NCBI GenBank assembly: GCA_911728455.2
Contig: OU452219.1
Coordinates: 23,371,219-23,435,218, forward strand
Length of the DNA stretch: 64,000 bases
Reading direction: 5' to 3'
Source: Marthasterias glacialis
Lineage: Eukaryota; Echinodermata; Asteroidea; Forcipulatida; Asteriidae
Below are positions 53,804-63,619 of this stretch, piece by piece. Each line of letters opens with the position of its first letter. Position 1 is the first letter of the stretch. Below the pieces are notes generated by a model. The model made no database searches, had not been told where the DNA came from, and saw only the letters and a list, made by a program, of their open reading frames with translations. The position numbers and the translations under genes were made by a program.

Positions 53804-55433
53804 CTATTAAAATAACCTCACCATAATACCGGGAGTTTTCATAGTTAAATTTTCCCAAACGAGGAATGTAGGTTTCATTGTGTATAGATGATTCAAATGT
53901 TTTCCCGACACAATTAGTACATTTTGCAATTGAAACACTGTCTTGACTTTGACACGTAAACTACATAAAAAGGCTTAAAAGTGGTAGGTCTTTTATAATG
54001 CAAGTTTTTAACTGATTATTTAGTTCGTTTTGCTGCTTATGTATGAAGTGGAGTCATTATAGATGGGGGGAAGGTTCAAACTCTGCAGATGGTGTAAGCA
54101 GTTTTTGAAGGCTGCTTCACCTAGGGTTGTTTTTACCCCGACCAGCTGATGAATTGTGATGTTTTGATTGTAGTTTCGTTGAACCAACTTGACGGTGTAG
54201 CAATCCAAGTATTCACTTGTAAACTATGGTCCCAGGGATTGTTTAATTATTAAAATGCTGCTCGAGGTTTTCACGTGATACCGTACGGGAGTTTTGCCAA
54301 CGTGTGTGTACCCACTTTTACTTCGTCTGTCCAACTCGTAGATGGAACACCGACTTTGCACTTCTTTTAGTGTGAATAAAAGCCGCCCAACATCCAACTT
54401 AATTAACCGCTTGGCTGACCTCCTGCACAGAGTTGAGATGGGTAGAGAGGTGCCGATGAATTGCTAGTGGTCCCGGTAGTGTCCCAATCACAACACTAGA
54501 TTAACAGACGCGTGAAATGACCGCGTGACGGACGCAGTTCGTGTTTCCTCTTCGGAGGAATTGACAGACTACACTTTACTAGCGAACCTATTTTGACGGA
54601 CCTCCTGCTTTTTTTGTCATTTAGTTCACGGACCGACTGGCCGACTGGGCAGAAGGGTAGAAGGGGTGGCTTCCAAAAATTACGGTATAACTGATTACCG
54701 TTGCCCTACACTAAATAGCTCAATTGACTAATAACTGACGGACAGTTACTGACTGATTAACCGAGGTCACTGACAAACCGAAATGATGACGACCTTTGCA
54801 AATAATTGCGTCATTAGCATTCCGCCACATTTGACGACTTACGCCCTGGGAAGCTACAGACAGTATGTAACTGACGTCTGCCTGTGGAATACAGTTCATG
54901 TAATTAGGGGAGGTAAATTGACGCTGCATGGGCATGTATTAATAAGTACATTATCATATAGATTAGGCTTTGCGTATTCACTAGTATAAATATTTCAAAG
55001 CCTTATAGTTGGGTTACTGTTCATAAATTTAACCTGTTTTTCTCTTGACCGTTATGCACACGGTTAACGGCAATGCAGTCATCAAGACAGTATGCAACGC
55101 AAAGCATCGATGGTATCATTTTATTGATTTCGTTTTCTTTCAAGTGAACCTTTCCTTTAGTCGCGCTATAAACAAAGTAGGCCTGGGCCATTTTCATTAT
55201 AATAATAGGCCTAAGCTGTGGTTTTAACATTTGTTGTTCTGTTCCGAAGACATGAACAATTCTGAAAATCGACCGCCTGACTGGTTCACGTAGACGACAT
55301 GACGAGAATACTGGGTACTTATCACACATAGACTGACTATTTTAGTTCCGACATCGACACCATTGCCTGACGACACTGACTTTCGGAAAGTTTAGGAGAA
55401 GCATTTTTCTAAGGTATCATGCAACGTTTGCTA

Positions 55434-55446
55434 CCCCCCCCCCCCC
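55434..55446. repeat. Poly-C run
   Basis: Thirteen consecutive C. Similar shorter runs lie at about 61126-61134 (C) and 34510-34517 (G). Confidence 0.95.
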
Positions 55447-57865
55447 GGTTGAAGTGCTGAAGTGAAATATTGGGTCTGTATTAAATTTGATTTACCCTTG
55501 AGAAGTATTGTTTCATCAATGCCCATTTCTTTCGTGGACAAATCGTATTGTACTGAATCTCGGTATGCTAGTTATTAACCTTTCTATTGTATTAAACATG
55601 TACATTTAGTTGTAATCTGCATGTTTCATGCTTGCTTTAGCGATCTCCTTTCACTGTAAGTCATCTCTTGACGAAGGGATCGTTTCATCCAAACCAATGG
55701 GAGGTTTTTGCTCGCCATGGCCAGAGTCTCTACCGTGGTGCAGCCATTCTTACTTCTTCCAACTCACACAAAAATGTACCCAAAACGAGGCTGGCAGGCA
55801 ATATCTGTGAGAGGCTCGTCGGACCAACCGTAAGGCCCGGAACTTTGCGGGAGGCGAGGGGGGGAGGTAACAATACATTTAGGTCATCTTGTAATGAATT
55901 TCCATTTTATTTTTTTTATGTAAGAAGGGCTGGCCTTGTTCCGGTCAAGAAGATCGGCGGCTTACTCGTGGTTTGGAAACAAGATGCAGAGTATTTGACC
56001 ACAAGTGATGTTGCGTCAAAGTCGACAATATGCCATTTTTGATTTTTACATTATTTCGGGTCAGCTTGGTTCCCCGCAGCTGAATAGGGGATAAGGTTGT
56101 GATATTATTTTCTTGAAGCACCCTCAACCGCAGCAGCGCTGTCATATTGAACGGTTATCGAACAATACAATGCAGATACCAGCTGTTAATTAATTTCTTT
56201 GCCGTGCGTGGTGGATAAATTGCACCGTATTAAAAAAAAAAAAGAACTTGGGGCTAGGTTTAGTTGACCTGTAGGCCAGGGTTTTTTTCATCAGGCAAAA
56301 TGAGCGATATTTGGCGAGTCATGAGTTGGTGCAGAATTTGCCCAGTAAACAAAATTCAATTCTGGACAATCAAAGTTCGTGATGTGGACTTGTTTCCAAT
56401 GAAGTAGTAATTGAATACAAACGTACTGGAAAAACATAGAAATAAAAAGTGTTTTTGTTTTTTATATCAATCAAGATATCTCAATTAAACCACTTCCTTT
56501 TATTGAATAGTTTGATCAGACTTCAACTAAATCACCAGAAGATTCGTATACTAGGATCTTGAGAGATGTGCGACTGTTATGACATAATATCATCAGTTTT
56601 GAAATAGGGATCTTCAGAAAAAAACATTTTCCGAGCTACAGATTAGAGTTCTACATGTTTATTATCAATGTCATGAGCCAAGAGTTTAAAGATTCCAAGT
56701 GGCATAAAATGAGCGTGTGTAGCCAGTGACACAGAGGACCTCAATAGTAAGGATCCGTGTGCTGTGACAGAATGAGAACGTCCTCGGTGCGATGTTGTGA
56801 ACAAAACCAACGGGGACATCGCTAAAAAAAAACAAAGTCCAAACAATGGTACAACAAAGAGAAGTCTTTGAATTACCGGTTGGACAAACGTGTGTTTGCT
56901 TCTGTGCACACATATAAAATATATATCCATTAAAACGGGAGTATTAATATGAAATGTTAATAGAATTTTTAAGAGGAATAGACTAATGCACCTGATGAGT
57001 AGATAAATGCACCTGAATACAATGTGGTTACTAATTAAAGATTGTACATTATTGTAAATAGTTTTAAACCAAAGTTATGTAGGGCCTATAATGTTATTGA
57101 ATTGGAATAAAACCATGAAAGAGTTGGTGGTTGAAGTATGAAAGGACTCGGAATCAATTATTTTTTTGTTGGTGTCTAACTTCCAATAGACACACCCCTT
57201 GTATTCAATTGCGTCTGTTGCATTATTGGCCAAGCAATTTGAAGTGGCTTTTCTTTTCTTTTTTTTCTGTTATCCATCACGAATGAAAGTCTGCAAAAAG
57301 GTATTGCTGATGAATAATGTATGTGACGTCACAAATGATTTTTTTTTGTGTGGTTGGGGCTTTTATTGCAGTCGTTACCGTAATTGATTTTATGTTTGCT
57401 GTCATGACCACGGAAAGCCTGCAATTAACCTTTGCTGACAAAAATGTCTCTGACGTAGTAAAATAGGGTATGGCTGTATCCAAATCAAGTGATTTCGGCT
57501 ATAATTGGCTTTGGCCGTTGGTTGCAGAGACAACGTTGAAGAATGTGTATTTTAAGCGACTTTGCCGAAGCCACTGCTGAGTCCATCAATTCGGACGTAA
57601 TCTAAGTCTTTATTGGACTAAATGAGCAGCTAGCTTCTGGCCCGTTTGGCTTTTGACAAAGGAGCAAACCAGAGAGTTGTGAGAGTTGACAGTGCGAGTT
57701 GCGTCAACTGAGCCCCTTTAACAGACGCATGTTGCCGCTGATTTTGAATTCAATGTCGACACGTGATAAAACGGGACACGATAACAATTAGTCCAGTTTC
57801 TGGTGACCTCTCTGTATAATCATATTGCAATTCTTTCTACATTATGGTTGTGTGTTGATAGTACA

Positions 57866-57879
57866 GCGCCACCTACTGA
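57866..57879 (-). promoter_or_regulatory. CTCF-core-like motif
   Basis: The minus strand reads TCAGTAGGTGGCGC, matching 13 of 14 positions of the vertebrate CTCF core CCASYAGRKGGCRS. Binding is inferred. Confidence 0.4.
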
Positions 57880-58322
57880 CCTATCTACCCCCGCATTGAC
57901 AAAACTGTAGTTACCTGAGCTCACTGGACCAAGAGTTGTTTTTCTCACTGAAGCTCTTTGATTTCAGTCAAATTTGGGACAACAAATTTGTTTTTATTAT
58001 TCAACTTTTTGTTATCCGTTTGTGAAATGAAACCGAAAAGAAAGTTAACTATTATTCGAAACTACGAGTATTATTGTCGCGTGAGACATTGAACCATAAT
58101 TTGAACTGATGGCCGGGGTTTCATTTTCTTGAAGCCTTGTAAAGTTACCGTTTTGTAATTAATGCATCAGACAAAATCGTTTCCTCAAAAATGGAAGCAC
58201 AGAACCTCTGACATAAGATCATACACAATCATTCAATTGCATGACCCCAAAAACAAAATTGTTTTCAAAACGTTTGTGGGTTTACAATACATTATGGAAA
58301 TCAGTTTGGCGCTTTAATTTGG

Positions 58323-58527
58323 TTAAAGGGGCTATGTCGTCATGATTATAGCATTAAATGGAATAACCTAGTTAGTATGCACGTGTGTGGTTACGTCATA
58401 GTTTGACAAAGACGGCACCCTTTGTGATTTGACCGCAAGCGTGCTCATGAGCCGTATCTGGGTGAGAGTTCATCTTTAAACACACAGTCCCAGGCCTGCT
58501 TTAATTATGGCAACACAGCCCCTTTAA
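58323..58527. mobile_element. TTAA-flanked MITE, about 197 bp
   Basis: TTAA at 58323-58326 and again at 58524-58527 flank a 197-bp element. Its ends are inverted repeats: AGGGGCTATGTCGTC on the left against AGGGGCTGTGTTGCC on the right (reverse complement). Of the 22 terminal positions, 18 match. It carries no coding sequence. The TTAA duplication resembles piggyBac-type targets, and the element lies inside copy 1 of the segmental duplication but not copy 2. Confidence 0.7.
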
Positions 58528-58565
58528 CTTTTGCGCGCCCCAATGTGCACCTGTACGCTATATGA

Positions 58566-58579
58566 CCAATTGAGGGCGC
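58566..58579 (+). promoter_or_regulatory. CTCF-core-like motif in duplication copy 1
   Basis: CCAATTGAGGGCGC matches 12 of 14 core positions. It lies about 200 bp before the conserved ATG of copy 1. Confidence 0.3.
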
Positions 58580-59287
58580 CACTGTACATCGGCATCAGCA
58601 GAAAACTGGAAATTACAAACAGCAACACGGATTCAAAACACACAATCATGTGGACGACTTGCAAGCACGACCACAACTGGCAACTGCACACTCCGTCGAG
58701 ACAACTAAAATCAATGTGAAGATTTACATCAGCAGCTATAACCTGGCTATAGGCTCAGGGTGATAAAGGCTACATCATGACTGCTAAGTTGCTCGAATTG
58801 TCTCTGTTAGGTGACTTTGTTTCAGACAGCTCCCAGTGTTCTATTTATCTTACTAACCCTTTTGCGCCAGTATTACCAGGCGACCAGTCTCGGGTCGAGT
58901 TTATGACTTATGGTTGTTGTTTTTTATAAGTATTCAAACAGCCTGGTTCCTAGTTCAGTGTATCGGTCTTAGAATGGGTGAAACATGCAAAAACTAACAC
59001 ACGTGTACGTTGTGTGCAGTAGATTGCACACAAAGCATTCAAACCGTTATATTAAACAGTTACAATTAAGTAATTGATCTTAGTGTAGAATTCATTAACT
59101 TCACAGTGAAAGAAGACCTACATGAATTTCTCAGTTGTTGTGAGAAGACTAGTTCGACTCTGTCTTATTCTTGTAAATTTTTGGCAGGTTAGCCATAGGG
59201 AATTATCCCCAGAAAGAACCTAACAGGCTTGCACCAGTCTTTGAATGCACCCCGACTTGCCAAGCCAAATAGGGAAGACAATCATAA

Positions 59288-59930
59288 AGTTTCCTTAAAT
59301 GGAAGCACAAAACTTCAGGTGTGACAAATCTTCATTTACAAAATCATGACACCCTCCCCCACCCCCACCCCCAAAAAACACGTTTTTTTCTCTTATGGTT
59401 CAGGTTAACAATTTATATGGCAATCAGTATGGCGCAATAATTTGGACTGATGTAGTGTTGACTGTTGTTTAAGTTTGCTTGGAGGCGCTGGGACCGAGCG
59501 AGGTTTTCAAGGTGCGCCCAGATGCTAGTAATTTATGACCACTTGAGGGCGCCACTGTGTATTGGTCTCGGGGAAAAAATGCGGGTATTACAAACAACAG
59601 CATCGGGTTAAAACACATGCAGACAACTTGCACCACGACCAAAACATGCAACTGCACTCTCCGTCGAGACAACTGAGTGAGGACTTACTATGGCAGCTAG
59701 GCTCAGTGTAACTGAGTCTTACATCATGACCGGTAAGTTACTCAAACTTTGTCTACTTTGACTGTGGTATTCGACGTTGTTTATAGCCAGTTCAGTTCTA
59801 TTTATTTTACTACCAGTCACCGAGTCAGGCGACCCATCGTTATACCAAGCTGCCTCGGGTCGAGTTGGTCAACGGGCACATTGTCACGTGTTTTTTAGTC
59901 CAGTCTACTGGTAATGGAATGGGGCGAGCC
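59288..59930 (+). repeat. Segmental duplication, copy 2 (start codon plus splice-donor-like site)
   Basis: This is the partner of 58180-58985, about 1 kb away in the same orientation. At the conserved ATG (59726-59728) it reads ATGACCG followed by GTAAGTTA, a near-ideal splice donor with GT at 59733-59734. Read without splicing, the frame closes after 11 codons. Copy 1 has CT where this donor has GT. Confidence 0.75.
59539..59552 (+). promoter_or_regulatory. CTCF-core-like motif in duplication copy 2
   Basis: CCACTTGAGGGCGC matches 13 of 14 core positions. It lies at the same place relative to the conserved ATG as in copy 1 and is among the best preserved parts of the duplication. Confidence 0.4.
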
Positions 59931-61234
59931 ACACAGCTGCCGTTACTGGAACAAATAATTAGTAAGGCAGATCTTGGAGGTTGATTTCTACCTCCATGGG
60001 CAGATTAAGTGCACACAGTTATTGCCCAGAATAAACCGTCATTTTCAAAACAAAGCCCCGTAGTTCATAGGGGGCACATGTCCATGTATGTAATGCTTTA
60101 TTCATCCCTTCAGTCAGGACAGCCAAACCGGGGTTTCCTTGTGACATTTTGACGAACTCAAATCAAGTTAATAATACTGCATTGATTCAAGAATTGTTCT
60201 GGATAACATTTAATCTATCAAGGTGCCATGAGGTTGTGGATATAGGGTATGTGACATCAAGGCAAATATAGGAGTATGTCCGTAACATTGATCTTGACAT
60301 TCATTCGAAAACCCTAAGTTCTTAAAAACTCATCTGAAAATGGCAAAAACTATATCAATTGGTAATGTACAACAAACATAGTAAATTGAGCTATTTACCA
60401 ATAACATTTCTCACCATGTAGAGATTAGAGTAATTTCATTTGTGACTTTGTAACAGACTTTATATTTATTTGCTCTTTGCTCTTGTATAATGTCAGAAGA
60501 ATCACGGGGGTTTGTGTTTTTGTTTTCCTTTTTTTTTTCAATAATAATCATAATCCTAAACGAAACCTAGAGCACAACTCTGTTTCGAAAACAACTTGTT
60601 TTAGCAATTTTTGCCCAATATGCTTGATTCCCCTTTTTCTTAAGTTATTATTTTCTGTCTCTCTCTTCGTTTAAATTAACTTATTATGTAATATATAAAT
60701 TTCTATTCATGATCGTATAGGGGCCTCCTATAATATGTTTTATTAATTTTTTTTATTATTATTTCTGTGCTTAGAACTTATTCGGTGATTGTCTTGTCTG
60801 TATACAATAAACCTAAGCTCTGTGAGTGACTTTCATGTGGAACCAAGAGAAAGGGTTCAACATTGCAATCACGATCCTTTTGAATCCCACACCTACAGCC
60901 TGATCCCAATTGACACAGAAAAACAATTGCTGATATACCAAATACCAAATAATACGATGTGAAAAAATTGCAGATTGTAACGGGAACCGGAGGTAATGTG
61001 CTAATAATGACAATCGGTAATTAGATTTGCTCACACTTTAAAGATCTGAAGTCGCTTTACGAAAAATGTAGAAAGATGAAAAAACATCAAGTAGGGATCT
61101 AAAACCAGTGTTTTCTTCCCCCCGCCCCCCCCCCTTCTGATAGATCGCCATTAAGTCTGTTGGTGAAAGTTATAAATTCTCAGCTTAATTCCTTTCATTA
61201 TCGTAGTCACCAATACGGGCATGAATCATTACCC
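59931..61234. other. Interval between the duplication and the lysozyme stop
   Basis: No coding sequence recognised. The right part is probably lysozyme 3' UTR (minus strand). A plus-strand AATAAA at 60806 could end a transcript that begins in the duplicated module, but no exon joins them visibly. Confidence 0.45.
60739..60757 (-). terminator. Candidate poly(A) signals for the lysozyme gene
   Basis: Two reverse-complement AATAAA hexamers (TTTATT on the + strand, 60739-60744 and 60752-60757) lie about 480-500 bp past the lysozyme stop. They sit in a very AT-rich stretch, so chance occurrence is likely. Confidence 0.25.
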
Positions 61235-61455
61235 CTAGTAGATTTTTGTTTCGTTAGCCATCAGACAAGCTTTTACTTTCTGCCAGTAGCCAAGCGTACC
61301 CGGATTCTTGTAGCCGTTCGGACCGCCATTGTGGATACGGGCAAAGTCCTCGCATGTCGGGGTATATCCAAGTCGGCCCTGTACTGCGTAGCGTTCCATG
61401 TATCCCTGCACAGCCTCCTCGCTACAAGGGAAGGTTGCTGTGCACTTTTTCCAAT
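61235..61455 (-). CDS. i-type lysozyme, terminal coding exon with stop codon
   Basis: This is the C-terminal half of the same lysozyme. On the minus strand the acceptor ACACAG (AG at 61457-61456) starts the exon with AT, which completes a GAT (Asp) codon with the last G of the upstream exon, so the two exons join in frame. It encodes WKKC, then CSEEAVQGYMERY, then CEDFARIHNGGPNG and GYWQKVKAC. The ARIHNGGPNG and YWxKVxxC blocks are diagnostic of i-type lysozymes. The ORF ends in TAG at 61237-61235, after 72 codons of this exon. The Cys that normally follows GGPNG is Tyr. The plus strand here is also open (61160-61492), but that is only a shadow. The two exons together hold 10 Cys, fewer than the 14 of bivalve enzymes. 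Family assignment is firm. Confidence 0.92.
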
Positions 61456-61986
61456 CTGTGTTATTTATAAGAAGATAGGGTGGTGGTTTTAGTAAGAGAG
61501 GCGTCTAGTCGTCTTCTAAGGTTATCATATTGTGTTCACTTGAAAACTGAGAGAGGAATGATGAGGGAACTTGGGGAAATTTGTTACAAAGGCAGTGTTT
61601 AGGGCATTGAAATGGGGCTCAACACACCCAAAAACCTTGCAGTTTAAAAAAAAGAACGTTGATTTGAAAATTGCAGTTGTCTATATTGGTAGCTATATGA
61701 GTAATTGTGTTAGATTAACAACATGTATTGTGGGATTAAATGTAGTATTTAAATATACATATAGTCTTAAAAAGTATGACCAGATTTCCGCATTCCATGA
61801 TGGGAAGTAATTCAAATTGAAGTGCCGATTGCTATAATATAATCATATCGGGTGGAACAAAATCTATTAAAGGGATGATCAAAATGTCAGATGCATATGT
61901 TTTAAACAAAACCCCGATTTGTTTTTATAGATTTAATTTGTTTTTAACTCAACATTTAACTTTTTTAACAATGAGCGTAAACTTAC

Positions 61987-62181
61987 CGCCCATGAGATCC
62001 CCACCCTTGAGTCTAGCGTCTTGCCAATAGGCATCTTTGATTTGATAAGGTCCACACGATAGAGAACCGACATCCATCCTGCATACTGGACTTGGCATCC
62101 TGCATCCTGATTCCACCATACAAATGCAGCGAAGGCAAGCTGGCGGGACAGGTCCACTTGAAGTGACAGTAGGAACGGTCC
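61987..62181 (-). CDS. i-type (invertebrate) lysozyme, internal exon with catalytic residues
   Basis: This exon encodes the N-terminal half of a destabilase/i-type lysozyme, a secreted enzyme that cleaves peptidoglycan. Reading the minus strand, a pyrimidine tract ends in AAAG (AG at 62183-62182) and the exon runs 195 nt to a donor GTAAGT (GT at 61986-61985); both borders are phase 1. It encodes [12 protein letters not shown], with the family's catalytic Glu, then a C-R-M-D segment whose Asp matches the second catalytic acid, then GSLSCG, QIK and YW. Glu and Asp are 13 residues apart, against 12 in the bivalve (Tapes) enzyme as I recall it. The next exon is at 61235-61455 across a 531-bp intron. 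The Cys that usually follows YWxD is Ala here. The coding segment before this exon, presumably a signal peptide, was not found. Confidence 0.9.
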
Positions 62182-62879
62182 CTTTGAGGAAAAATAAAGA
62201 TGCGGAGATTTGTAATTTTAATATAGTTCTATGTGTTTGCCTGTTGAATTGCAACTGGACTTCACTTCCCATCACAACATTTCTACATTTTGACTTCCGT
62301 AACTTGTAAACTCTTAAACTTCTTGAAGCTTAATCACATTATTTTACCGAGGGTTGATTGACTCCAACACAAAACGCAACGTTCAGTTAGTGTTCCTTTG
62401 TTTTGAACGCTCGTAGGACTGTAGCACGGTAAAGACCCTGTCATTGCCCAATCAAAAGTTATGCACTGAAGACTCCACCCTACTCTGACAGTTGTTTTTG
62501 TTGGACATCATAAATATTCATGTTATTCAAAGAGCCAGGAGAGTGGCAATCACTGAGAAATGTCCGTATTGTGCTGCTACCTGTAAAGCATACAGGACGA
62601 AGACAATTACTACCAACGCAAGGCAGCAAATGTGCCCCCACTAATAAAAGAATTGAGCTCGTACACGTATGTCACTTAATTGGAGGTTGTGTTGCATGGC
62701 TCTTGAGACAAAGTCTTGTTAACTTGCAATAGAAGATGTGGACACGTGAATGCTAATTGAATCGGGGGAAAGGAGGAAAAGGACGACAATTTTGGACAAA
62801 AGAACTTGCACATAAACTGATTGCAAAAACAATTATTACTTCACCACAAAATTAACGCGGGAACTGCAGCATATTATAT
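62182..62879. other. Lysozyme upstream intron or flank
   Basis: Expected to hold the first intron of the lysozyme. I looked on the minus strand for an ATG plus hydrophobic leader ending in a phase-1 donor and found none convincing here or up to 63.6 kb. Confidence 0.4.
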
Positions 62880-62990
62880 GTTTGTTTGTTTGTTTGTTTG
62901 TTTGTTTGTTTGTTTGTTTGTTTGTTTGTTTGTTTTTTGTTTTTTGGGTGTTCTGTTTTTTGTTTTTTTTTTGTTTTTTGGGGGGGGGGG
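62880..62990. repeat. (TTTG)n tract ending in poly-T and poly-G
   Basis: About 13 TTTG units, then T-rich sequence with single G, then a run of G near 62990. The order (repeat, T-rich, G run) resembles the 2.1-kb tract. Confidence 0.95.
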
Positions 62991-63314
62991 TTAGGAGTTG
63001 GGGACGGGGGCGGGTGAAGCATAAGGATTTGGGTGTCAGGTTGGCCGAATAACTTAAAGCTATATAGGACTGGTAAAGCCTATAGTGCAGGTTTCTTACT
63101 TTGTTTAATTCCATGAAAACATCGAGGAAAAAAAATGAAATTTTTGATTTAATCAGTTGTCTAAAATAGCAGGGAATCATGAAATTTATAAGTACGTAAA
63201 AACCTCAATATAAAGTTGAAATTGTGTCTTCAAAAAACATTGGTTGGGAGCTGGTACTGATATGAACTTCATAAACAGTGAGCTTTCAGACTGCGGGAAA
63301 AAAAGGCCTACATA

Positions 63315-63600
63315 TAAAATACAGGATTGGTACCCATCAAAAACACTGATTTCTTTGAATCAGTCTGCTGAAACCTCACTGGTTATGAAGTTTATGCCAG
63401 TATCCCACAGAATTATTTCTGTCGAGACTTTGTTTTTTAAAGACCCAGATTTTAATTTCGATTATTACAACAGAAATTTAAAATAATGTTTTTACATGGT
63501 GGCAACAGATGTGCTCGGCTTTTCACATTTTCTCTTCACTTAGACAACGGATTTAGCCAGAATTCCAAGCAATCACACAAAAATAGTTCAGTAAATAAAT
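63315..63600. repeat. Interspersed repeat, copy B (same family as 4690-5020)
   Basis: This is the second divergent copy, on the same strand and just before the minisatellite. The + strand is open over 63244-63486, but the translation shows no domain and the frame is not kept in copy A. Confidence 0.75.
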
Positions 63601-63619
63601 CTTAATATTATCAGCCACA

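Larger units (their letters stand above)
52527..58179. other. Receptor 3' flank and intergenic sequence
   Basis: Probable 3' UTR to about 53.8 kb, then no gene seen. From 54560 to 54790 the + strand is enriched in GACTGA/ACTGACGG words. A TGACGTCA palindrome lies at 57324 and a CTCF-like site at 57866. Confidence 0.5.
58180..58985 (+). repeat. Segmental duplication, copy 1 (contains a nested MITE)
   Basis: This copy is divergent but co-linear with 59288-59930. Shared landmarks in order: a GGAAGCACA block; ATGGNAATCAGTNTGGCGC; TATGACCA followed by TTGAGGGCGCCACTGT; AAACNNCANCA; a TCCGTCGAGACAACT block; GGCTCAG; TACATCATGAC; AGTTNCTCTATTTAT-like sequence; and TCGGGTCGAGTT. From its ATG (58777) this copy is open for 50 codons to TAA at 58927-58929, with no recognisable domain. 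It may be a duplicated promoter plus first exon, or an old mobile element. Confidence 0.75.

Noticed and set aside
58180..59930. Pair of LTRs of a retrotransposon
   Set aside because: The copies are too divergent, differ in length and lack visible TG...CA ends, primer-binding site or any gag/pol sequence between them.
61160..61492. 110-codon plus-strand frame opposite the lysozyme exon
   Set aside because: The minus strand encodes clear lysozyme motifs at the same place, so this is the antisense shadow.
62346..62445. Candidate lysozyme exon 1 on the minus strand (ATG to a phase-1 GTAAAA donor)
   Set aside because: The phase fits, but the peptide has no hydrophobic signal-peptide core and the donor is weak.
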